Assembly (NCBI GenBank): GCA_024663395.1
Contig: JANFAH010000006.1
Span: 496,001 to 560,000, forward strand
Source: Pisolithus tinctorius
Lineage: Eukaryota; Basidiomycota; Agaricomycetes; Boletales; Pisolithaceae
Length of the DNA stretch: 64,000 nucleotides
Direction of reading: 5' to 3'
In this document: one piece after another, positions 45,381 through 58,136 of the stretch
Layout: the number at the start of each line of letters is the position of its first letter
Numbering within the stretch: position 1 is the stretch's first letter
The notes under the pieces: model-generated
Told to the model about the DNA's origin: nothing
The model's input: only the letters and a program-made list of their open reading frames with translations
The model's database searches: none
Position numbers and translations under genes: made by a program

Positions 45381-47456
45381 ATTGGGATCTCATGCCAGGT
45401 CTTCCAGAGTCTTATAAATCATGATAATCTGAGCAATGCACAATTTCATAAAATTTGCTAAGGTGAATGGTGAAATGACATATACCATTAAAACCCTTTG
45501 TTTCCTGAACAATCAAACTCATCCACTCAAGCTGCTCAACTTGTCAAAGCCATGCAAAGCACCATAAAATGCAAGAATGCTATTCCACTTAGCAGTCCCA
45601 TGCATTGCCAAATTGATGGCATTCACTTGGTGTATCATACTTCCGGGCCTGGTGCAAGGTCTCTGTAAACTCCAGACTGCATGAATTTCAGAGTGTGGCA
45701 GGTGCTGTGGTTCTGGAGTGGGGAATTATCAAAGAGTATAGGCAGCAGTTACTCAATACTGAGGGGTCTGGTGCTCACTATCTCCATTCTCAATTGTCCA
45801 AGCTCCTCCATCCATCCCTTAAATTAGCCTTTTTCTCTGGAAAACAGAAAAAAAGCAGAGTTCTCCTTCACAGATCAAGTCCCCCATTCACCCATTGGTG
45901 ATGAAGACTTTCCAAAGCAGATCAGTGATGTCCTCCTGATCCTGCAAAACAGTCTGACCTTGAAGGCTGATGCTCTTGCATTACAAAACTTGGTGAAGGT
46001 GGTGGAATGCTGCCCACTGGCATGGAATAACCCTGATTGAATGAGGGTGATGCTAAATATCCACCCCTTGGGCCAGATGTAGAGAAAGCCCTCTTGTCAA
46101 GGTGCATTGACTACCAGTTTAGTTCTGATTGTATTTGACACCATTATCCTGCAGGGTCTAGAAGCCAATGCTTTCAGACAGTGAGGTCACACTGATGGTG
46201 ATCAGGAGCATTCTTTGCATATATTTTTTCATGGCACTAGAGAAATGTCAATAATTCCAAAGAGCAAGAATGAGACAAAGTGGCTGCTACAATAGGCACA
46301 TTGACAGGCTGAGGATTTGTCAGAGATGGATGTTGATAAAGGGCTCACTGATAAGGAGCATGTTAATGAAGAGCACATTGATGAAGGGCATGTTAGTGAA
46401 GGGCACCAAAGGTCACAGAGTGGCCAAGGTGGTGATGCTGACATCAGAAATGCAGAAGATGAACAGGCAGGTGTAACTACCTCCAGCATGAAATCAAACA
46501 TTGTCAACTCTACCATCAACCCAGTTGCTTCACCCACAGCCACTTCCATCCCAGCACAACATCCCCAGATGGGGATGTGAGGTGCCCAATACTGGGGGAG
46601 GCATGGAGCTGAATCCCCCAAAGTTTCACCAGCAATTAGAGGTAACTAATCATTTATGCTCTCTTTGGTTAAGTCACTGACTTGTCTGATGTCCTGGTAT
46701 TGTTGATAAGGTATCCCACTTCACAGTACATGTAAGAGACATTTTGAAGGTGGTGTTCCTAGTGAGTGTCACCTGTTCAAACTGATTGATCATAACATCT
46801 GACATATCTATGATGAGATAATTTGAAGAAGGCAAGACATGAAGCAATATCTGGTGCAGCAGGCAGTGGAGGGTCTGGCCCTGCACACAAATGAATGGTT
46901 TTTTTGCAGTCATGACTTTGATTGTTCAGGGAACATGAGGTTTTTTGGGTATATGTCATTTCACCATACGCCTTAGTGAATTTTATCAAATTATGTGCAT
47001 TGCCCAGATTATAATGCTTTATAAGACTCTGGAAGACCTGGCATGAGATCTCAATGTGGATATTGGCTCCATCCTGACTATTCATCAAACTCAGTATTGT
47101 TGAAACAATTACCTGCTTCTAGACTTGTCCATGATTATGATTACTCATGATCAGTCATCAGTGCTCCACCATGACATCATTACTCCACTTGTTCCATAGT
47201 GTTCTGTGGTATTCTATACTATACATAGTAGTAGTTTCCATATATGCTACTTGGTCCATGCACAGCTCTACATGTATATATACTCAGGGTTTTCTCCCCT
47301 AGACTACAGTGAACAACAGTTCACTCTTACTCTCATATCAAGCCTCATACTACTCAGTACTACTCTTCAAGATTACTTCAAATCAACACTCCATCTGAAT
47401 ATTAAAGGCAAGTGCTCTTGTCTGCTCATTTTCCCTTTCCCATTCCTCTGCCAATG
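45344..47456. repeat. Spacer of the large inverted repeat, with diverged inner arms
   Basis: 45344-45530 and 46918-47097 continue the inverted repeat but differ at perhaps one base in seven. Between them 45531-46917 is unique and CpG-poor, with only short open frames (45695-45901 plus, 46317-46580 plus) that I do not recognise. Confidence 0.65.
47098..47456 (+). mobile_element. Solo-LTR-like 359-bp insertion
   Basis: Begins TGTTGAAACAATT, has a TATA-like GTATATATACTCAGG and a terminal CTCTGCCAATG. Flanked by AGTAT on both sides (47093-47097, 47457-47461). The left arm near 45339-45343 has AGTAT once, i.e. the empty site. A related stretch lies at about 42430-42790 in the left arm and its mirror in the right arm. 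It does not end in the usual CA. Confidence 0.6.
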
Positions 47457-48500
47457 AGTATCAGCAGTCCTGGTCCCCTGTTGCCAAGTCTGGCAGCCTC
47501 CACCTGGCTTGGGAACATGCTCAGAGCCTATCTGATCACCATCACTTTGTCAATATGCTATATGTTTCTCCTGAAGTATTCCAAGTCATCTTATCACTGA
47601 TTGAAGATCACCCAATCTTCTACAATCAATTAAACCATTGTCAGGAGTCTGTTGAGGTCCAGTTGGGTGTTACTCTGTATCATATGGGTCAATATGGGAA
47701 TGGGGCTTCTCTGGAGGATATTGCATGCTTTGCAGGGTGCTCAGAAGGTGCAATTGAGCTGTACACAACATGGTGCTTCACTGCCATTGAGTCCCTCCAC
47801 AATGACTTTGTGTGCCTGTACACTGACAAGGAGAAGGAGGAGGAGAAGTGTTGGATGGATCAACATCTTGAATTTAAGGGGACATGGAGAGAAGGCTGGG
47901 TCATGTATGATGGAACCACTGTGGTTCTATATGCAAAACCTGCTCTCAATGGTGATTCATACTTTACTAGGAAGTAAAACTATGGTCTTAATCTGCAGGC
48001 ATGTATATTTTTCTTTATTGAAAAATCTGTATTCAAGATTTCATTGCTAGATTGGGAATTTACCTTCAAACCTGCAAATTGTGGATTACTCTCATGGGCT
48101 GACAGGATCTGCTCATGATACTTGGGCATTTGAGAGTACAGCAGCAGCAAAATATCCTGAGGGGGCCTTCAAGGGTGAAGAGTTTGCCTGGGTTGACTCT
48201 GCCTACCCCCTCACATCCCAAACCATTACTGTCCACAAGAAGCCAGCCTCACTGTTTCCACATAATGCTGCATTTGATTATGCAGTTGCCAACCTGCATG
48301 TTTGATCAGAACATTGTATGGGGGGATTGAAAGGAAGATTTCAATGCCTTTGTGGGCTTTGAGTTTCAATCAACTCAAACTGGCAACATATTGCAGCATG
48401 TCAGTGGATGACTATTGCAATAATCTTGCACAACATTGCCATTGAAGTGGAAGGAGCCAAGCAGGGAGAATAACTTGAATCTATCCATACTCATGTAGAG
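47457..48500 (+). pseudogene. PIF/Harbinger-like transposase, right arm copy
   Basis: Same protein pieces and stop codons as the left-arm copy, including TAA after YFTRK (47975-47977) and the TGA codons before SEHCMG (48303-48305) and after CLCGL. The start is further damaged by the 359-bp insertion just upstream. Confidence 0.8.
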
Positions 48501-48774
48501 GAGGAGGAATACTGTGGTGTGCCAGAGGAGCTAGAGAATGATGGTATACCACAGGGAAGGATTTTTGAACAAGGTGGAGAGGGAAAAAGGCAAAGGCTCA
48601 TTGAAGAATTACTGGCATTCAAAAATATGTAATTCAGTTACATCTAACTGGCTACTATTAAATGACTGACTATCAATGAATGTGATTTAAAAGAAAGGTG
48701 ATTTAAAGAGTGACTGTGGTCAGTGTAAGGAGTGACTTGAGAATCAGGAAGAGTAACAAAAGATGGAATGAAAG

Positions 48775-50851
48775 TTAAAGGCCCAAATCCTCATCCCATT
48801 CAGGAGAGTACTGACAAGCTTTTTTGGCAGGAAAACTGTTACTACCACCACTAAGAAGGGCAATCTACTCATGATACTCTGCCACTATTCAGATCCCTTC
48901 CTTGAATTCTGCCAGAAGAATCTCACAAGTCTTGAGATTCATTTCTTGATGAGCATGAGCATTCACAGCCTCAAGGTTGGTTCTAATCAATAAGGTCAGT
49001 AACAGACGCTTCTGGATGTCAAGTAGAGTGTCTTCAATGGTATGCTTCTTTGACACTTTCTGAATGTGTTCTTTGGCCTTGGCAAGATTTTCCTGAGTGA
49101 TTGAGGAAGGCTTGGGACCCTTCTCAGCAACTGGAGTCTAGAGGTTTGAGAAAAATTTCTCACACCCCAAGGGATCCTGGGATAAGCCTAAAGTATCACC
49201 CTCCATAGTGGTCTGAGCCTGGGCATGATTCAGAGCATCCTGCAGGGTTTGAATCTGAGCTGACTGTGAGGCAGTAAACTCCACCTGAGGCTTGTCAACA
49301 GGCTGGAGGTGAAGTGTCTTCTTGCCATGAGGACCAACTCCAGTAGTCACAGCAATTGGAGTGACATTGGAATGAGCAACAAAAATCCTGTGGAGCTCAG
49401 GGAAAAGGGGGAACTCCCTGGTGATCTGATCTACACCAAGGTTAGTAATGGGAGGTTCAAGGCATTAGTACCAGTGGATAACATACCCCAAATATTTTTG
49501 GCCTCTTCTGATGTGCTGTCATTGGGACCATCTGCACCAATATAAAAATTACAGTACTCCTCAGAGTCAGACCCATCATTGTCTTCTCTGACACCATTCC
49601 CAGTGGTATGAAGCTTGAGGGCATGGCATGTTGGAACATACTGCTGTTCTGTACAGCAAGTACCACTTATGTAATACTTCCATACATCTTAGCCACTTCA
49701 TTTTTCCTTGTACCTCAAATTTTGTCCTACTTCAAAGACCAAGTTTTCACACTCTTTAGTTCACCCTGCAACCTCAGTCCCTTCATAAAATGGCACTTGT
49801 ATGTTTTTGTGAGACTGCAGACATCAGGCAAGAAGATCAGATATTCAAACTGTGTACTTATCTTTAAAGGTTACAAATGACAAGTATATTGCTAAAAGAG
49901 AGTAAGGTAACTCAGGCTTTGAGTTGGACAAAGACTGGGGTATAGTACAAGCCTAGAAGAGAGTAAGGTAACTAAATAGAATTAGTATGGTCTAGTACTA
50001 AGATATGAAGAGAAGACATTATTGGCAGAGGAAGGGGAAAGGGCAAGAGTGGAGGTGAGCACTTGCCTTTAGTATTGGATAGAGCAGTTGAAGTAAACAT
50101 TGAAGGGTAGTAGTTCTGACTAGAGTGGGGCTCATTGTCAGGATAAGATGAATGTGAATTCACTTAAGGGATACAGTAGAATCCCCTGGGTTTATATACA
50201 TGTATGACTGCACACAGACCATGTCATGCATATGGTAAGTATAACCATAAAGAGAAAGTACATACTATGTATAGTAATGAATGTCATGGAATGTTATAGA
50301 ATAAAGTGGAGCTAAGTGGAGTACTTAGCAAGCATGACATCATATGAGTAAAACTCATCTAGTAAGCAAGTCTAGAACTGGCTATAAGGAATACTGTAAC
50401 TGGTATTTCCAACAGACATACCTCAGGCTTCAAGTTGGACAAAGACTGAGGTGCAAAGGAAAAATTGTCCTGCCCATAACAAGGGGTGATTATGTAAGTA
50501 AGAAGTTCTCACTGTTCTGCATAACATCCAATCTCCAACACTTATGTCTCCAGTTTACTCTTGATATGATCACCAGTAGCAGTAGCATCCATGGCATGGA
50601 ACTCTGGCAGCACAATGGCACAAATCCACTTGTGGACACTTGCCTTCAACTTGCCAGATGTGTTCTGGCAAGGTTACAAGGCAGATACCCAAATTAAATG
50701 GTAAAACATACCTCATTTTTGTCCTTTTTACCATGGAGCACCTTGTAATTTACTGGCTTACTGATTTCTGCAATGAGACTCCATGAATGAGCATGGTTAT
50801 TCTTGCTCTGAGGAATTTTGGGCAGTGGGACCTTTGACTTCTTTGCAGTCA
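48775..50851 (-). pseudogene. Harbinger-partner-like gene remnant, right arm
   Basis: Mirror image of 41949-44025 with the same open segments and stops. Confidence 0.5.
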
Positions 50852-51086
50852 TGGCAATAGGTCCCAAAATAACTTAAGACAGTTTAATGCAGGGGAGGGC
50901 TGGCTGGCAGCTGGAAAATGAGTGGGGGAGAATGAACAAACAGCAAGAGCCCTCTTGAGCTCAACTCAGGACTCACCTGCAGTCTCATGCCCTACACATT
51001 GTAGGCTGTAATGAGTTTCTTTGTTTTATTTTGTAATATTAAATGCAATAACAATGCTCATGCCCTTACATGGCAGTCACATGCAG

Positions 51087-52640
51087 CTGTGACTCCACCC
51101 ATGGCCTACTCTGAGCCTCCCCATTGGTAATGTGGTAATACACAACTTTGTCACCCACCACAGTTGTACTCCACTCCCACTCTCAGATCTGAGCACTCAG
51201 GCAAGGCAGGTTGAAGTGAGATGAGCACAATCAAGGTGCATGTTGCCTGATGGTAACTTACTTACCACTCAGGAAAAATGACACTTTGCCATAGGTGGTT
51301 TTTTGCTTTTTTTTTTGGCCCTTTTTTTGCCATTTTTCAGTTATAAAGTGACAAAGGATGACAGAAAATGCGGAAAGACAATAAAATGCAACAAAAAACA
51401 CCTATAGCAAAGGCCCCTTTTCCTGATGCCATGACAATCTATCACTTCAGTGATCAACTGTTCCCACCTATTGCCCCCAACAAATTCCAGCAGGGGGGGA
51501 CCAGATTTTCAGCAAAAATCAGAAGCCTAATGCCACACTCCTAGTCAGTGAATTGATGTGACAAAGTTGTGTATTGCCCTCTGCCCTTTAACTCTCAACA
51601 TTCTCCCACCTAGTGATGTGTTTTGGCCTTCCATTAGTGTTGTAGTTTCCTGCTGACCTGTCCAGCTCCCAGCCTACCCTCATAGCTCATGCCTGGCCCC
51701 TCAGTTTCAATGTTTTCCATGGCAATAGTCTTTTGTCTGTCAGAATGTCTGGAGGGTGTGATTGCACCATTCTTCATTGTGCAATGAGTGAAGGGTTAAT
51801 GTGGTCACTAACTAGTAACCACTAACCCCACCATCCCCTCCATGAAATCTGGTTCTAACAGTAGACATATGTAGTTGGCAGCATGAAACCCAAAAAACTG
51901 TGAGATGCAGGCAGATGCAGGATGACATGCTCTACTGTGAGATGTCAGAACAACTGAAAGCCCATTGCAATGCTCATGCTTTGTCATTTTTTTACTATAT
52001 CTGGTAGAGCTTGCTGATTGCAATTCACTGCAACACTGAAAATCCACTTGAAATCTGTGCAAAATTTGCCAAACTGTTGCAATAAATTTGTGACCATTGC
52101 ATGACTGTCACAACTATGTCACACTCTCATTGCAGTATTTTTGAAAATTGCAACACAGATTGTGATGGGTGTCAAAGGACAAGCTTCCCCCATAAAGTAA
52201 ACAGATGACAAAAGTGTGACATCAAAATGGATTGCAATGAGTTTTACTTTTTTCTGACATTAGCCAAGCTGATCTACAATTGTGGAAGTAGAAGCAACAA
52301 GTTGCACATGCCTAGCCCAATTGGGTCTCCAGCAAGATTGGTCACCCATAACCACTCCCAATGTCCTATGGAGTAGTGGATGCTACCCAAACAGTGTGGT
52401 GGATCAAAGCAATGCTCAAATGCATGTCAGACATTAGATCGTCTCCGAGTGGGATAGCGAGATGCCGTCATCGCCAGCCTTGTCAACGTCAGGAGATGAA
52501 AGTTAATAGATAGACTGAATCACCCTCACGGAGGTATTGTGGCGATTTGCGATTGCTCTGATAAGGACTCCAGTGGTGACAAACTGCTCGATGGTGGAAG
52601 AAGACGGGTCAAATAAGCTCGGACAAAGACTTGCCCTGCT
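51087..52640. other. CpG-poor intergenic region, then FMO flank
   Basis: 51087-51640 unique, no gene; includes a T-rich run near 51300-51330. 51640-52400 is a CpG-depleted copy of the duplicated flank block seen at 57200-57560. CpG returns abruptly near 52437, where the FMO promoter block begins. Confidence 0.5.
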
Positions 52641-52860
52641 GTAGGTCGGCCACAGGTTTCTTTGTGGTTTGTACTATCATTCCGCTGCCTTGCCTACTCA
52701 ATTCTTAGAATAAATTCTGCATACTACGATGCGCTGTTCGCTCCCGAGCCGCGCGTCGTTGGCACTGGTAAAAGAGTTCAAGAAACGTGCATGGCCCTTC
52801 AAGTGAAGGAATAATTCCCCACGTTGTTCGGGTTCCCTTCATAAATTGACTTTGGTGGCC

Positions 52861-54565
52861 ATGGTCGACTTCCGACAATTGGCGTGCTCACTCCTGGGCT
52901 CTTTGCTCTTCCGACTATCACCACCAGGGTGCTACTACGACTTCCGCCGAGATGTATCCAAGTCAGTCGTTATCGTTGGAGCGGGGAGCGCTGGACTGGC
53001 TATGTTGAAAACCCTGTTAGATCTCCCAGTCGAGACTCGCGCGGAGTGGAATATAGTTTTATACGAGCAACGCAGGGACATCGGGGGAATATGGTGCGGT
53101 CTGTTTCACTACTCGTTATGCCCACCACACAAAACTCAACCCACCGGATACTGGACGGCAGGCTGCCAGATCCATCTCCTCCTCCTCCACCTAAGCTACC
53201 CGAAACTCCATTGTATCCCCTGCTGCACACTGATACCCCCGTCCCCATCATGACTTACCCCCACTTTCCGTTCCCACCTGGCACCCCTCTTTTCCCTACA
53301 CACGGATACATAGAGCGCTATCACCAGGATTATGCGACCCATTACGGCCTCTGGCCATATATCAAGTTAAACCATTCTGTGGTGTTGTCGTCGTGGGTAG
53401 GAACACCACATGCAGGACATTGGGAGTTGGTTGTTGAGGATCGTAATGGTGACCGGATACAAAAATCGTTCGACCATCTCGTCGTTGCAGCTGGGCGATA
53501 CCATGAGCCACATATGGTGATATTTCCGGGACAAGACACATGGTTAGAGAACAACAGGGGTGGACTGCAACGTGAAATCCTGCATTCGATGTGGTACCGC
53601 AATCCTAGTTGGTATGCGAACCGAACCGTCGTAGTGGTCGGCGGAGGACCAAGCGGAGTCGGCATTGCGTCTCAGGTGCTGCAGTTCGCCCATAGAGTGA
53701 GTCCTTCGTAGTGGTTCTCGTTCGATACCTGAATCCAGGTCTGTTTTCCTTGGTATAGGTTTACCTTTCCGTTCGCAGTCCGCCACGGGAGGTGCCATTG
53801 GGACATGTGGAATTGAAGCCCGAGATTTTACATTTTACGTCGGATGGTGCTGTCTTCACGGATGGGTCGACAGTGCAAGACGTTGATACGGTCCTACTGG
53901 CTACGGGCTATGATTTACGCGTTCCTTTCTTAGAAGAAGGCGGGGAAGTGATCGTGAAACCAGGGTCTAACGAGACAGATGGACACAAGCTTGCCACTAA
54001 CCTGCGTTATCTGTTCCCGCTCCATCAACATATATTTTCCCTGTCGGCATCTTACCCAACGAACGCGCTGGCTTTTATTGGCCTCCCGAGATCGCCCTAC
54101 ATCCGTTCCTCGAATACTGCGCAGAGTATCTACGCGACCTCAATCATTGCCAATGGCAGCCTACTCGCGCCCCGAGCGGAGTTGCTGAGCGAGCTTGCAG
54201 ACAGCGAAGAAGACCTTTGGAGGCGAGGGTACGATCCCTATTATATCGGACATAAGATGGTCAACAATTCCACGTTCGATTATCAAGAAGGTCTCATCAA
54301 GACGTTGCGATCAAAGGAGGGATTGCCGGAGCAGAATATCCCTTTTATCGAGCCCTGGAGAAGAGAAAGCCTTGATTATCTGAGTGGTAGCCTGAAGCGA
54401 GGGTGGAAAAGGTTAGAGGTACTTGGACTAGCAGAGGAATGGCTAGAAGGGGTTGAGAGTGAAGACGAGTGGGCTGATCTTATGAGACGAGTGAACGCAT
54501 GGCAGAGAGATTGGGAGGCGGTGCATCATTTGGTATTTCCAGATGACATACTCGTATATTCATGA
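52861..54565 (+). CDS. Flavin-containing monooxygenase-like gene, copy E, intact
   Basis: Exons 52861-53093, 53162-53696 and 53759-54565 join to 524 residues without a stop. N-terminal hydrophobic segment, the FAD motif GAGSAGLAML, YEQRRDIGGIW (YERRRDVGGIW in others), a proline-rich linker at the start of exon 2, an FMO-like FPGQ...HSMWYR, VVGGGPSG for NADPH and LLATGYDL. It is followed tail to tail, 241 bp on, by permease copy 2, the best-preserved FMO/permease pair in the window. Its upstream GATA-type box is changed to TGGTAA, which might alter regulation. Confidence 0.9.
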
Positions 54566-54806
54566 ATGTCATATCATTATGTCCTTTACTATGTGATCAA
54601 AAATAACAAGTGTGATAGACAGGGTTGAGAACAACGAAAGCTCGGGTCGATCTCACGATACGAGTCAACACACGGCAGAGATTGCGGGACGGTACAGTAA
54701 TTGGCATTTCTAGATCACATACTCGTACACATAGCAAGCATTTCTGCCAAGTCGATGATGTTCATCGGAGCCCGGCCGCTTGAATTCTCATCCTTCTCAT
54801 CATGAG

Positions 54807-56866
54807 CTACAGGGTGTACACGAACCACGCACTGCGATCTCCCAAATGTTCAGGTTCATCGTTTTTAGCCATGCAGACCCTCGTCTCCGCCTTCATACGG
54901 TTCTGTCGCGAAAGATAAAACAAGGTTAGAGATGAAATCGCGACTATGCAAATGGACATGATAATGAGCGTGATTGTGGCTGTCGTGTAATTTGGGCCGG
55001 GTGACAGGGAGCCAAGCAACCAGATGGCAAGAATACCACCCAATGTGCTCGTAACTGAGGCGAAGGCAACGCTACTTGCTCGCCGAATATGGGGTGTGCT
55101 GTTATTGACAATCCAAGTAACGCTAGCCGGAGCAATAGCGTATGCACCAGTCACAGAGAAGAATAGTGAAACATATTGGACGTGTTGGGAAGTGGTCGCT
55201 GAATTATCAAATCAGTATACCAAGGGGAGTCATGGAGCATTTGACTATACCATAGAACATGGAGAATCCGATGATGCACCAGAACGAGAAAAATATAACT
55301 GTAAGGCCACGGCAGCCATACCGATCGGAAACGAATGCAGAAATCATAGAGGCTGTATGTGGCAATAAATAGGCAGCGTACATCACAATACGCTAATCCA
55401 TGCTTACCAAAGAATGCAAGTACGAAGGGGGGAACACTCATAAGCTGTGCCTGATTGCCAGTGTACCCCAGGCCAGCAACGATCGTTGGTTCGAAACTGC
55501 ACATTCAAAGTCAGGCAGGTAGACACGCAAAAAAGTGAGGACTGACAATGCAAGGCCAAACAGCTGTGTTCCTGGTTCTGATATGTAACACCGGAGGAGA
55601 CAAGATGACCAGCGACATACCATTGAAAAAAGGGATAATACTAAGCAGTAAAACATGCGGGGATTTAAACGCTCTTGATACTTCAATCCAGCTGAAGTCA
55701 TCCTCCCTGTCATCTTCGGAGATAGCCTTGCTGCTCTTGAGTTTCGAAACAACGTAGCGTTTCTCCTCCGAAGATAAAAAGCGTGCAGTCTCTGGAGACC
55801 GAGATAGGATGAAAAATGAGATGACACCAAATACGAAGGTGAACAATCCTTCCTAAAAACTCCATGAATGTCACGTGCCATGAAATAGAAGGGGGAAACA
55901 TACAATGAAAAATATCCAAGCCCATCCTGGTTTCCCACCTATTCCGTCCATATGCGTTATGGCAGCAGCTAGCAGGCCACTGAAGGCCCCTGTGAGTGAA
56001 GCTGAAACGAAGAGAGTAGTTACCCTGGAAAGATATGTCATGAGCAAGGCATTGAGAAGTTATGATCCCTAGTCTAACCTGATCTGCAATCTTTCTCTGG
56101 GATAGAAGCAGGAAAGATAAAGAACGAGTCCTGGAAAAAGACCACCTGTCAACGGACACGACAATTCATCAGAGCCCCTATATCGTGTACGTCCTCATTC
56201 TACCTTGTGTCAAACCCAGAAACAATCGACATAACACTAGTCCAGTGTAACTAGTGACGAGTCCTAAAGAGAATTGTGACCACATATAGTACGCCAAGTA
56301 TCTGGAAGTGCCCGCGTACCTTGCATTCCAGCAACTATGCCCCACATGATGACCATTGCAGGTAACATACGATCTGGTCCGACACGCTACAATTACAAAG
56401 GTCAGAACAACACAATGTCAAGACCGTGGACCAACTTTCAAGATCAGGTTTGAAGGTAACTCCGTAGCGATGAAGGGGCTATCCAACCTGAACAAAAACT
56501 CTTCAACCGCCCACAGAGATGCTTACACGAAAGTGAGCGTTAAGGCCACGGTGTACTGCGACGGGTCAAAAAGGGAAATAACGCAACGTCAAAGCTTACT
56601 TGATAGTTTGTAATCTTCAACGCTGTCTGCATACCGGCAACACGTGCATTTCCAATGTTGTTCGAGTCCTGATTGCCCAGGATGCTAAACTGAACGGAGC
56701 GTTCCCGGAGGACGTGCATTGCGAGACGTACAAAGAACGAAATCAGGTAAAACGCGGCGCACATGGGGAGAACCCATTTATCGAACTTCGTCCAGACAAC
56801 AGCCTCTAAGACAGCAAAGTCCTGTTCAGACGGGTCGTCGCGGTCAGGTTTGCTGTGTACGTTCAT
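54807..56866 (-). CDS. MFS permease of the allantoate/nicotinate (Dal5/Tna1-like) family, copy 2
   Basis: Minus strand, multi-exon, parallel to copy 1: SKPDRDDPSEQDFAV at the N-terminus, AFYLISFF, an intron starting GTACGTCTCGC, then DSNNIGNARVAGMQTALK, MELPSNLILK-type and GPDRMLPAMV-type exons, FTFVFGVISFFILSRSPET, EERYVV-like cytoplasmic loop, DFSWIEVSRAFKSPHVLLLS, a helix-rich C-terminal half and the end RSAWFVYTL at 54807. The start is uncertain: compared with copy 3 the stretch just upstream of 56866 has lost the frame (a 4-nt difference), so translation may begin at the ATG at 56866 and lack about 20 residues. Likely a plasma-membrane importer of a small organic anion, paired with FMO copy E. 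Confidence 0.78.
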
Positions 56867-56930
56867 GTATATTGGGAATGAGGGAGAAAGAGAAGTCTTT
56901 CATCTTTGCCCTGGAGCCACCCATTAAGGT

Positions 56931-57990
56931 GTGAGGGAGAGAAGCTTTCCACGGCGGTCAAATCCCGCACACGCATTCCAGCGTAGTGCGACATATAGGT
57001 TAGAACGTTTTTCACCACCTTCTTCGGAAGCCCTTCATGCTCTAAACCCGATCTAAAGGTGTTCGCCGCTCAAACCAACCCCTAACTGGGAATGGAAAAG
57101 CCTGCGTTTTGCACATACGTAGTACTGCCGTTGTAAAAAATCCACGTCACCTTGCATCTATAATTTGGCGCACTGGCAGCAGAAGACTTGACGTTTGCCG
57201 GCTCTCGGCCCACCCTCACAGCTTATGCCTGGCTCCTCAGTCTCGACGTTCTTCATGGTAATAGTCTTTTGATTGTCGAAGTGTCTGGAGGGTGCGATTG
57301 CGTCGTTCTTTATTGTGCGTGAAGCGAGGGGTTAATGGCCGCTAACTAGTAACCACTAACCCCTCCATGAAATGTGGCTCTAAAGGTAGGAGGCAGCACG
57401 AAACCCATACGACCACGAGATGTCGACCGATGCAGGCTGACACGATCGAAATGCTCCACTGTGAACAAAGTGGATCAATAACCGTGGAACTAGAAGCAAC
57501 GAGTGGTACATGCCTAGCCCCATTAGGTCTTTCTGATCTCTGATAACCCTGCTGATGGTAAGATACGTACCGATGCCAGGTGAATGCTTGAGTACTAAAT
57601 ACTTTATGGCACTACCCGAACGGTGTGGCGGATCAAAGCAATGCTCAAATGTACGTCAGACATCAGATCGTCTCCGAATTGGATAGCGAGCAGGACGGGG
57701 TCATTGCCAGCCTCATCAACAGTCAGGAGATGAAAATCAATAGATAGACTGCATCACCCTCACGAACGTATTGAGGTGAATGTTTGATGCTCGATGCATA
57801 ATTGGCACCACCAAAATGGTTATTAGCCATCTCTCTGATAAGGGCTCTCTAACGGCGACGAACCGCTCGATGGTGGAAGAAGAGGGGAGATCAGGTAAGC
57901 TTGGACAAAGACTTGCCCCGCTGTAGGTCGGCCACAGGTTTCTTTGTGGTACTGTCATACCGCTGCCTTGCCTACTCAATTCTTAGAATA
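56931..57990. repeat. Duplicated non-coding block between permease copy 2 and FMO copy F
   Basis: 57150-57165 preserves the empty site of the foldback element. 57200-57560 and 57600-57990 are the flank and promoter blocks shared with the other FMO copies. No gene seen. Confidence 0.55.
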
Positions 57991-58043
57991 AATTCTGCAT
58001 ACTACGGCGCTCTGTTCGCTCCCGAGCCACGCGTCGTTGGCAC

Positions 58044-58049
58044 TGATAA
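58044..58049 (+). promoter_or_regulatory. Conserved GATA-type box upstream of FMO copy F
   Basis: TGATAA in GGCACTGATAAAGAG, 93 bp before the ATG; see the copy C entry for the comparison between copies. Confidence 0.4.
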
Positions 58050-58136
58050 AGAGTTCAGGAAACGTGCATGGGCGTTCTAGTGAAGGAATAAGTCCCCACG
58101 TTGTTCGGCTTCCCTTCGTAATTGACTTTGGTGGCC

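Larger units (their letters stand above)
47457..51086. repeat. Right arm of the 3.63-kb inverted repeat
   Basis: Mirror of 41714-45343. It ends with GGCAGTCACATGCAG; the flanking sequence differs on the two sides and shows no clear target duplication. Confidence 0.9.

Noticed and set aside
42103..50697. Many paired ORFs on opposite strands suggesting a duplicated operon-like gene set
   Set aside because: They are mirror images in the inverted repeat arms and mostly intronic or out-of-frame parts of the broken partner gene.
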